A stretch of DNA of 64,000 nt from Culex pipiens pallens (Eukaryota > Arthropoda > Insecta > Diptera > Culicidae): the NCBI RefSeq assembly GCF_016801865.2, contig NC_068937.1, positions 69,171,930-69,235,929 on the forward strand, in the 5' to 3' direction. The notes under the pieces were generated by a model. It did not search any database and was not told the DNA's origin. It saw only the letters and a program-made list of their open reading frames with translations. Positions 37,301-49,300 of this stretch are shown here, one piece after another. A program made the translations under genes and the position numbers. The number at the start of each line of letters is the position of its first letter. Position 1 is the stretch's first letter.

Positions 37301-40300
37301 AAAAATGTCTCAAGTATTTGGATTCTGTGTTAACAGCATTTTTTTTAATTCTGATTTTTTTATGGTAAACCATGCATAAAAAAATATTTGCACAATAAAT
37401 AAATAACATTTCGATAAACATTCACAGACATTATTGAGTTCTGAATCTTTCCGGAATCAATAATTTATAAAATAATTTAAAAAATACTTCTAAAGATTTA
37501 TTGAAAAAAATAAAACCATTTCAAGACTTTTTGAACAAATTGTATTTTTAAATGAACAAATATATGTAAAGCAAAAATAGAAAAATTAAATTATTGGTTG
37601 CTATAAAAATAAAATTAAATGATTATTGCAAAATTGACCCTTTTTGTGTTTTTTCCGGTTTTAATTTTTTGAAAGCTTAATAGAAAATTATTGAGCATTT
37701 TAATTTGATTAACAATTTTAACAATTTAAAGCTTTATGTTAACACTGGAACACCCAACGCAATCCAAACTTACACGGACGTCCAACGGCAACTTCTACTC
37801 GCTGTTTCTAGTGCATACTTCAATCAATCTGGACGATTCATTTTTATTTTTTGATTTGTAAGAATTTCTAAATGATCCTAGAAATTGGCAGAACTCGATT
37901 CAATTTGCGCATTTTGAGCGTTTCAAAAAAATCGCCCAAAATTCCGCGGGACCAGCGCGTAAAAAAAAACTTGGAACGATGTTTTTGATCGCAAAGAAAA
38001 TAGATTTGATCAAATCTATCGTTGATCTATCGTTGGAATGTTAAAAAACTAGTGAAATGTCAGTTAACCTGGTGTCAACAATGAATCCACAAAATACTTC
38101 TAAAAATGTCTTTGACCTCATTTACTACCGTTCTACGCATAATTGTCCCATGTCATTTTTGGTCGATTCTGACTTTTGGTCATGTTTAGTTTTAGTTTGA
38201 CGTGTACTTTTCGAAAAACACATAAAATCTATTACTTTGTTCAGAAACTCATTGAAAACAACATCAAGTTTGTTTGTCCCATCGTTGTACTTCTACGCAT
38301 AATTGTCCCACCAAGAATTTTCTTTCACGAAATCACCAGTTTAACTAAGTATTAGGACTTGATTACCTATAGTATAGCAAGAGGATTACAAATTAGTTTG
38401 ATAAACTGCTTTCTGGGATGATTAGGGACTTATGGGGTGAATTGGGACCCACGGGACAATTATGCGTAAAAACATAAAAAACGGTCGAAAAACTTCAATC
38501 GCTTTTTTCTCAGTTGCACATTTTTGAACATGGGACAATTATGCGTAAAACGGCAGTTTACTGGTCGAAAATTGTGAATCGAAATATAAAATGTTCGCCT
38601 CCGAACCCACGGCTACAAATCTGAAATAAAAAAAATGGAGTGGTTTTCCAATGATGGAAGACACAAATTTTAAAGAGCGGATACAGACATCGCACAAGTA
38701 TTTCAGAAAAAGAGCTCTCAAAAATCAGGCTTTGAGTTCCGGGTTTCGGGCCAAAATTAAATCGAAAGAGCGCATCAAATCCATCAAATTAGTAATAGGA
38801 TTTTTTCTGGGACGATTCCCCGCCGTGCACGATTTTTTAAAGATTTCTGCGAAAAGCGTTTTTCCAAAAGCAAACCTTAAACCTTTATTTTGTAAGAAAG
38901 GCAAACATAAATTTTGAATTTTTTTTTTCCTTTTGAGACGATCTAGTAGTGTTTCCCTTATCAACAGCATGTATGAATGCGCTGAAAAGATAAAATACCA
39001 TGATTGCTAAAGCTAGATCAATTGCGAATAGGTAACGGTCATTGGCCACCAACGGCGCCCGCCATGTCAGTTTGTAGATCTCGATTTTAATGGACGGGAA
39101 TGTTAGTTAGCGCAGGTTGCTACAAGGGCAGCTGATTTACTCTGTGCTTACACCGCACGAGCGCCAGGAACCTGAAAACTTGTTAGTAGGATAGGGTGTT
39201 TGGTCAGGATTCATCATAGAAGATGATGATGCGACCCAAAATCATAGTGTTTGTTGAAAGATGTTATATATTATTCTCAAGGCAAACAATCGGATGCTGC
39301 GGATGAGACATTTCCCGTTTATCGGTTGTCAAATTTTAAATGAAATGGTCTATTGAGATGATTTCACGAGTTTTAAATGATTGATGTTTAGTGAGGTACT
39401 GATTAACGTTGCGAACGACGAGTTACGATGTTTATCGAGATGAAATGGTATGATAGGGTTTTGTTGTTGTTGCACGCCGCGACGGACACGAAAAATCTTG
39501 CGACCCGACGGAAAGGGATCGCAAATCGGACTGGCTAGCTGTGATCGGGACAACCAGAGCCAGCCGCACCTTAACACACACATGCACGCGGAAAAAACGA
39601 AAACAAACTGCGACGGACACGAAAAATCTTTCGACCTGACGGAAAGGCATCGCAAATCGGACTCTGCCCAATCCTGTTTTTTTCACTTTGTAAACAAACA
39701 CGACCATCCGCTCACTCTGATGGAACATAATTGAACGATTCCCCCCCGTCCAGCGCGTCCCTTCACTCAATATTTGCATGCACAATCCTATTTTTTTCCA
39801 CTTCGTTAACAAACACGACCATCCGCTCGCACTGATGGAACATAATTGAATAATTCCCCCTCGTCCTGCGCGTCCCTTCACTCAATATTTTTGCATGCAC
39901 AATCCTGTTTTTTCACTTTGTAAACAAACACAACTATCCGCTCGCACTGATGGAACATAATTGAATGATTTCCCCCCGTCCAGCGCGTCCCTTCACTCAA
40001 TATGTTTGCATGCACAATCCTGTTTTTTCACTTTGTAAACAAACACAACCATCCGCTCGCACCGATGGAACATAATTGAATCAATTGTGAATCTTGTTTT
40101 TTCCTTTTGTCAAATTAGTTAATTTGGTCATGCAGAATTATTTATTTATTATTATTATTATTATTAAAATGATTTTTGAATTTCTGATTTTGTTTTCACT
40201 CACACATTCGCTTAACTTATCAAATTTGGAAAAGTATTTTTAAATTTTGAATTTAGATTTTTTCTTCACTTTAAATTTTGACGCTTGTTGAAAATCCGGG

Positions 40301-43300
40301 TAACGCTGTTCCTTTGTCCTCCTCGTCAGCAGGTTTTGAAGTCCACGTCGTGCTGCGCTCCTGAACTCAGATCCGAATTTTTCGCGATGTGCACACGATG
40401 CCTCTTGCCGAAGTATCCAGCGGATAACGTTGGTTCGTCTTCTTCGGTCGGTGGCTGCTTCTTCTTGGCTGTTCACTCCTGATCTCCAGAGCCGTTGGTG
40501 ACGATTTTCTGCTAATGAACTACTGCGGAGTTTTTCGCATTAACTTGCCCTTTCGGTCTCACTACCGAGATTTTCGCGAACGACCACTTGAATCACTGGG
40601 CACAGTCACCTTCCGACGAAGACTCGACTGCGCCAGTTATAAAGGTTCCATGATCGGAGGGGAGATTCACGAAAATAAATACGCCGATGTGTTTAGTTAG
40701 ACTGTCCAAAACGTTCTGATTTTATTGTGGCGTCTATCAATTGTGCGGAAAGCAATTTCCGTAACTTATGTATTTGAACCCCCGTCTTGGCAGGACTTGG
40801 CGTGGTTCACGCCAAGTCCTGCCGAGTGACAAAACTTAAAAAAAATCATATCTGGCAACACTGTACGAAAAGTTTGAGTACGCCATTCGATTCTACGTTA
40901 AAAAATCTTCAAATGTGCATACCCAAAAGTTGACTTTTTGTTAACTTTTCTCTTAGTAAAACGCATTTTTAAAAAGGAGGTTTTTCAAAAATCTCAGAAA
41001 AAGAGGAGGGTCCACGGGCGCGGGGTCGGACCAAATTCACCAAGCTTGGGATTCTTTGTTTTTGGGGCAAAAACGACCCCCATGCCAAATATGAGCAGAT
41101 TTGTTGAAGGTCGATGTTGGACGCGTGGTCACTTGGGAAGGTATAAAGAAAGGTATAGGTTTTACTTTAAGGCTGGACGTCATTTTCATCTTCGTAAATA
41201 TGTCGATTCAGCATGAATTTTAAGCGGAAAAATCGCCAAAAAATCACACTGCATCGATTTTCGACGCTCTATCGATTCACCTTGACAGAACTCGTCTATC
41301 TCCAACCCTCGAATTTTGAGAAAATAAATTCCGTGGAGGTCGAGTGATGTTCGTATGTGGTAAAATTTTGCAAAATTTTGTGTCGCGTCGTTCTCAGCTC
41401 CCATATATCCGATTTCAATTCTTCTGAATGCAGATCAAAGCTAGTGTGCTGAACCTGGGCGAGTTTCCGCGCAAATTTCGCAAATCCATCTGTTTTCGGA
41501 TGCGGCCAGACTTTTCAACAAAATACACAGTTTTCAAATGAAAATATGGTCAAATTTTTTCATTTTCATATCTTTTATTTATCTCAATAATTGCATTTTT
41601 CGAGCTCTACAACCTCCCAAATTTTCATCCAGATTCATAATATGGTTCTGGAATTAGAGCCGTTTGATTAACCTACCATAAGAAAAAAAAACCCTAAAAA
41701 AGGTAAAAGCCCACCTGGTGACCTTCGCAAACACTTTTCATTTCTGATTTTATTCGAAATTTCTTTCTACATTCATAGTATAGACCATGAGTGAGCATCT
41801 GAAACAAATTCGACATCTATAGGCAATCCCGATCAATTTTTAGAACGATTTACTTTTTGCCTTTCTTACTAAAGAAAGGTATAGGTTTTACTTTAAGGCT
41901 GGACGTCATTTTCACCTTTGTAAATATGTCGATTCAGCATGAATTTTAAGCGGAAAAATCGCCAAAAAATCACACTGCATCGATTTTCGACGCTTCGTCG
42001 CTAAGTCGATAAGTTGTCAAGTTGAGCTTCGAATACTGGCGCGAGAATGCTGGCGCATATATTTTGTGGCTCGACTTATACTCGTTTTGTAGTTTGATGT
42101 TTCCTACAACATGTAAGATATCGCAGCTTTTCGGTTTCTTTTGCCCTGTCCGTTTTTGCATAACTGTCCAATGTTTATGCAAAAACTTTTGTGACATAGG
42201 ACATTCATCCGGCTACAATCAATTTGTTTCCCGTGCGCTCCTAAAATTGCCTAAATGTAGACTTCATTTTCTTACGTTTATTTAACAGGGTTCGTTGGAT
42301 TCCAATAGGAGCTTTCTAAGCTTTTCATCGTTTATATCGTTTTCTAAGTTTTCAATGCTGGCGACGCCAATGGCTTTCTACCTAAGGTTCTCGCGATTGA
42401 GTGTGTAGTGGTGCGGTTGTTAAAAATAGCTATCTCTGACTCTGTCACTTTCGTAGAAGCAGAATGACTAGCTTCCCTGCACCGTGCGGCACACGCGGTT
42501 CACTTGTACCTCGGTTTTGCTTGGCTTGGTGCGCTGGAACGATGAACCAAAATACCAACACACAAAAGGACTCGTACCGAAGCTAGAAAACCAAAACCGC
42601 GTTTTGCGTTGTCACTGGCGCATAGGAAGCTTGCTATGATCACGTTTGCCATAAACGCTTGTTTGATTACAAACGTACAAACATATTGTACGATTGAAAA
42701 TTCTAGATTAAATTTTCAAAACAACCTATCCCTCATGGGTTTCCTATGCAGATAGGGCCTTTTGAAAATTTAATCGAGAAATATTCTTTTGGTGAAAATT
42801 GTGTTTTTTATTTCTTTTGGAAACCATATCATTTATAATACATTGCTTTCATCATAAGACTTTCTTTGTGCTGACGTTATAAATAAACAAAGTCGATGTT
42901 ATGAATTGGAAAAAGTTCTACCATTGTTATATTTTTTAGTAAGAAAGGCTCTTTCTCACCCCAGGTGGGATTAAATCGGGATTTTCAAATGATTTTAGGA
43001 GGAAGGCATCAGTCACTGAAGTTTTTTTTTTTTCATAATAACGGTCTGTGAGGGACCCGGGCGCAGTAGGATCCAATTGAGTGATCAATTCTACTGTACT
43101 CTACAACTTCACTACACATTTTGCAGCTTAGTTTCAAACCCTTGTTGAGTTCCATCAATCAACAAGTTAGGTACAAATCAATGATGGTCGTTCCCAGTTG
43201 ACTTGAAAAAGCCATATACAATACCTACAAATAAATAAAAATGATACATATAACTCAAGTATCAGATGACTCCTTAGAGTATCCTGAAAGTTTGTAAATA

Positions 43301-46300
43301 ATTCGCATTTATTGTGTTAAGTTTTACTTCAACCAAGAGATCCCAGGTTTTAGAAAAATGCTAGACTTACCTAAACCTTAACCTTAATAAATACACTCGC
43401 ATTCGAGGCGAAAAAATTATAATTATTCTGTAAAATATTGTTAACGTTGTCAGTATCGTAAGAATAATGAACCAGAACCAAAGAAAGATGTAAATTTTTT
43501 CGTTAACAACGTTTAGTGGAAGAATGCATATAGCGTCATGTCGTTCGACCTGTAAGTAAACACATATTAGAATAGTCTAAAATATTTTTTATAAATCCAA
43601 TTGTATTACTTCTCCGCTGACACCATACTTGTAGAATGTGCATTTGGTCATTCTGGGAAATATGTAAATCATTGGATCCATGCGATCTTCTTGATCTGCT
43701 TCCATATGTGCTATCACGTCTAAACCAAACGTCATGAACTCACCGTCAAAAAATCGGTTCATCAAAAACATTTGGCCTGCGAACATTAATTACAATTTTA
43801 GTGTAATGAAAAAGTTGTACCGTCAACTGGGGTCCATCGGGACTACATTCTGGGAAGGGGTTTATGTTTTTAGAGCATGTAACATCTTTAAATCGAATCG
43901 AATGTACTTATTTTTGTTCTAGCTCAAAGTACCTAATCCAAAATATAAAAAAAAACATATGTTGCAAAAACATGACTATACCAACTCTCGGGTTTGTTTT
44001 CAAAGGTGAGAAGCTCTTTCAGATTTCAGTCATTCGATATTTTTTGTATTTTTTAATCCGTCTGAAACTTTTTTGGTGACTTCGGTATGCCCAAAGAAGC
44101 TATTTTGCATCATTAGTTTGTCCATATAATTTTCCATACAAATTTGGCAGCTGTCCACACAAAAATTATGCATGAAAATTCAAAAATCTTTATCTGTTGA
44201 AGGAATTTTTTGATCAATTTGGTGTCTTCAGCAAAGTTGTAGGATACGGACTACACTGAAAAAATATGATACACGGTAAAAATTTTTTTGTGATTTTTTA
44301 TTTAACTTTTTGTCACTAAAACTTGATTTGCAAAAAAAAACACTATCTTTATTTTTTTTTATTTTTTTATATGTTTCAAGAGACATCAATGCCAACTTTT
44401 TAGAAATTTCCAGGTCGTGCAAAATTTTTTGGACCGAGTAATGATTTTTTCAAAAAAAATGAAATATTGTTCGCAAAAAAATTTCAACTTCATTCTTCGA
44501 TGTAAAATCCAATTTTCAATCAAAAGGGCATCGTTTTCAAGTTAAAGCCATTTTCAGGTGACTTTTTTTTGAAAATAGTCACAGGTTTTCATTTTTTTAA
44601 TTAGTGCACATGTTTGCCCACTTTTGAAAAGCTGAGAAAATTCTCTATATTTTTCTTTTTTGAACTTTGTTAATACGACCCTTAGTTGCTGAGATATTGC
44701 CATGCAAGTGTTTAAAAACATGAAAATTGATGTTTTCCAAGTCTCACCCAAACAATCCACCATTTTCTAACGTCGATTTCTCAGCAACTAATAATCCGAT
44801 TTACAATGTTAAAATATGAATCATTCGTGAAATTTTCCAATCTCTTCGAAATTTTTTTTTTCATTTTTTTTAAATCAAGACAAATACAAATAGTGTTTTT
44901 TGCAAATCAAGTTTTAGTGACAAAAAGTTGAATAAAAAATCACCAAAAATTATTTTACCGTGTATAATATTTTTTCAGTGTAGTCCGTACTTTGCCGAAG
45001 ACACCACATCGATCAAAAAAATCCTTCAAAAGATACAGATTTTTGAACATTCATGCATCATCAGCTGCCAAATTTGTAAGGAAAATTATATGGACAAACT
45101 AATGATGCAAAATGGCTTCTTGGGCATATCGAAAGCACCACAAAAGTTTCAGTCGGATTGAAAAATACAAAAATTAAAATTCTAAAAAAAGACCGATTCA
45201 GTAGAGAATTGCTCAGGTTCTAAGTGTCATTTGTACAGTGACCGTTTTTGATCAATTATCGTTCGATTGACAAACCATCAAGATTTAAAATATATAAATT
45301 GTTCATTTACACGTCCTATAAATGCTCTTTACTGAAAAACAATGAAAGCTTTATTTGATCAAGAGATAGCAAACTAACAATAGAACTGTCCTAATTAACA
45401 CCATGTCTCCCGATGACTCCTAGATGACGGTATGCAGAAAATACAACTCGCTACACCCCACATTTCATACACAGTTTCTAACATACCTATCACATTGATC
45501 AGTGACAATAATTCACATATATAGTACCTGTAAGCCCACCAGTTGTGATACCTTGAAATGAAACAATAATTTATCGAACTAAACGAACCAATTTATAAGT
45601 ATACAAACCTCAAGTTATCCCACAAATAATCGAGAAGTAATTTTTTCTTTTGCTTCTTTTCGATTTCTGAGCATATGCCAATATCAAGGTCCATCATCAG
45701 TGCGTGTATCTTTCCTCCTTCCCAAGATTTCCAAAGCCATCGTGGTGTATAAAACAAAATTGCCTGTAAAACACAACGCAAAAGAAAATGTTTAATGAAT
45801 GCGTAGGAATGACAGGCTGTCGAGAAATATTGTTTTTCCTCAATAAATGATGATAATGTTTTTTTATGGCTGATGTATGGGTAAATGAGCTTTGAGATAA
45901 TAGCACCGTGCAACAAATCATGAGCCATGTGGAAGCATAAGGTTTATAGTCACCAGAAACACCACCTTTCGAAAACTAATTCTTCATATAAACTATATAC
46001 ACGAAATGCAATGAAATATGATAAACTTGACTCGTCTTGAAACGAAAATTAGTGATGCACGATGTAATTGTAGTAAGTTTAATTGAATTAAAATTTTGAT
46101 GAATATTATTTTGTCAAATACATTTTGCTTGAGCACACATAAAGCAAACATATAAACTAGACTGGTTCTGATAATTCACAGTACCTATGTAAAAAAAGTA
46201 TTTACACCCCTTGGGCACTATGCACATTTTGTGATAAAACATGTAAACAATTTAAAGTTTGACAGAAACCTAGTACTACGTTTTGTTCAGAAACTCATGC

Positions 46301-49300
46301 CAAATGTTTTGCTACAAAAAAACTCATGAAAAGATGATTTCTATAAAAAGTTCTATAACAAAAACTATTACTAAAATTAAAAAAGGTGCAGAAAAAGTTT
46401 TTACACCTTTCGAAAAATTGACATAACTAATGTTATTTGTTGACAAATCACCATAAATCCAGTCTCCCAAATCCAAATAGGCATCATTGACTGATTAAAA
46501 AAATAATTTGGATTCTATATAAAGTTTACTAACTACTTAGTTAAAAAAAGCTAAGCAATCCCCCGACGACCCCCGGGTCTTTTGTGGTATCTGTTTCAAG
46601 TTTCTGCTCATTTCTAAGCGTCCGAAGGTTATGTGTGGTGAGTCACCCAAAACCTCTTCTACGTAAATGGACCGACATTTTACTTCCCCATCCGATAGAA
46701 GGCCAGGAGGATAAGACGGGAATCGAACCCGCGCCCCATAGCAACTACTTAGTATAAAAGTTTATATAACTCTGGAAATTCTATGTAAAACTTATCTAAA
46801 CTTAATTTTGCAAACTTTCAATTCAACTAAATGTCATTATATTACACAGCAAAAAATCTGATGGCAAAATCGCATGCAAAAGCATGCATATCACCTTCGC
46901 CAAGAAAGTCATTTAGTCATTTTTGCATGTACAATTTTTGTAAACACAAAAAAAAAGTTGCAACCAACGGGATTCAAACCCAGCACCAGGGCTGTGGAGT
47001 CGGAGTCGGAGTCGGAGCCGGAGTCGGTGGAGTCGGGTCTTTTTGGGGACTTGGAGTCGGAGTCGGAGTCGGAGTCGTCAAAACTCGAACAGCTGGAGTC
47101 GGAGTCGGAGCCGGAGTCGGCTAAATTTTAAGAGCTGGAGTCGGAGTCGGAGTCGGAGCCGAAAATTTCTGATAATCCGGAGTCGGAGTCGGAGTCGGAG
47201 TTATCTTAAATTCAACAAATTTTTTTTTTTTATTGTTCAGTATTTCCTATATAACAGCTTAATTAAAACTTCTCACATTTTTAATTGTTATTTTTTTAAG
47301 TCGCATGCATTACGTCGCCATGTTTTCATTTTTTTTAGAGATTTATCAGATGCCATTATGTTTTTGAAGCTTTTTATTGTGATTGGAAAGCTCTAATTGT
47401 GTTATTTCACTATAATCACTAAATGATAACCTCTTACCCAAGTATGTAGTATCATAGCTCAAAAAATAATAAAATATATTGGTTATGTAGTCACAAATAT
47501 CTAATTGATTCTTGACTGCTTTCTTTTGCCTATATTTATTTGCCCTTTCAATTCAAATTTGACCAAATTTCATCCAGTTCATTCTGAAAAAGTACAAACA
47601 CAGTCATCTTTTACTTCGATAGCGAATGTCTTGGAGGTTTTAAGTGAATCATTTTTCTGGAAAAAAAAATACGAGATACATAAAAAGATTAAAAAGTTAA
47701 AAGTTTACGGAAATCGAAAAATAGTCACTGACAGTATAACTCTTCTAACAAATAATCAACGATTATAATAATCTATTACTTGAAACTCAACATGCGCATT
47801 TTGTTTATAACTGAGTACAAGAAAATCAAAATGTTGCATTTAAAATAATTGAAACTAACAAAAAATATCAAAACAAGTTGCAACAAATTTTTACATACTG
47901 TATGTCCCACGCCAATATGACGGAAAGTGATTATCATTGCAAATAAAAAAAAATGAAATATCCGTGACCTAGAAAATATTTTACTTGTGGATATTTGTTT
48001 TTTATTCTATTTTCAGTTTTTTCATATATTTTGATGGAGGCGCAAGATCATTCATAAAGATTCGTTTTAGGTGAAGATTCACGAAGTATCGTGCGCCTCC
48101 TTTTAAAAATATATAATATTTTAAAATTAAAATAAATTAAAAATTCCCAGGGTAAAATATTTTCCAGGTCACGGATATTTCAAAATGACCCCGTAAGCGT
48201 CCTTTCCATGAAGAAATTGTTTAGATACATTGATTTGCAATAATAATCTCCTTCAGCCATGACGTGATGTCCATGTAGGTCCTAAAAAACAAAAAATAAA
48301 TGTTTCGTTTAAAATTGTCATTTAAAAAACAAGGTGACTGTCACTGTGCTTCTTATAAATGTCAGCCTGAAAGTGAGCAAATTCAATTGATCATTAAGGC
48401 CAGGTTTCTTTTAATTATTCATTCAAAAAGAACAATTCAATATTTAAATTTATTAGCTTTGAATAAATTAATTACAAATTTGAGGTTAAGTAAATAAATC
48501 CAAATTTACTTACAAAACTTTTCTTCTCAAAATGCCTCTAAAACTGAAGATATTATTTGATTTCTGTTTCCATAACGTATAAAACTTGTAACCTTGAAAC
48601 TTTTTTTTCCGTTTTGTGATTTGAACTTATTTTCCTTGAGAAAAACATGACATTTAGAGAGTATTTAAATAATCCTATTTATCAATATTTTAAAATTAAT
48701 AGTTAACTAACTTTTGAAACATTTAAAAATATGTGGAGTCGGAGTCGGAGCCTACCATTTGTTGAAAGCTGGAGTCGGAGTCGGAGTCGGCTAGAGTTGG
48801 TAGGTCGGAGTCGGAGTCGGAGTCGGAGCCAACCATTTGTTGAAAGCCGGAGCCGGAGTCGGAGTCGGAGTCGGCTAATCTGAGAAAGCCGGAGTCGGAG
48901 TCGGAGTCGGAGTCGTTTGAAACATGACCCGACTCCGCAGCCCTGCCCAGCACCAACAGTAAAGACTGGCGCCTTAGCCCGCTCGACCATCAGACCGATG
49001 AAAAATGGAAAGGATAAACGCATACATGAGCTTGACATTTTGGTCAAGTAGGTTTCCCATACTGATGGGCTACATATTCCAGGGTGTAATATTACATAGA
49101 ATTTCATAAAATAGTGCAATATTTATTTTACACCCAGGATTACTACTTTTATTGCTGTGTACCATAGAATTGCTAAATAAACATTTTGGAGTGGGTATAT
49201 AATAGGGTGTTTCAACCAAACAAAAAAGTTCCCAGATTACGACAAACCGAGGTTTCCCTTGTAGAGGATACCCATAGGGACTCTCATGCCAAATATCAGT

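Larger units (their letters stand above)
46969..49000 (-). mobile_element. tRNA-like sequence split by a hAT insertion
   Basis: On the minus strand an A-box side, GGTCGAGCGGGCTAAGGCGC (48988-48969), and a B-box side, GGGTTTGAATCCCG (46980-46967), become neighbours once the element 46987-48945 and one duplicate are removed. The rejoined form looks like a tRNA-related head. It may have been a SINE or tRNA pseudogene before the insertion. Confidence 0.55.

Noticed and set aside
46831..47396. Frames reading SESESES, GVGVGV and SRSRSR
   Set aside because: They are translations of the GGAGTC hexanucleotide arrays at the ends of a hAT-type element, read in three frames. The mirrored frames at 48703-49119 have the same cause.
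47505..47768. Possible transposase fragment in the hAT-type element
   Set aside because: The 87-residue frame lacks any hAT domain motif and is lysine/isoleucine-rich, as expected by chance.
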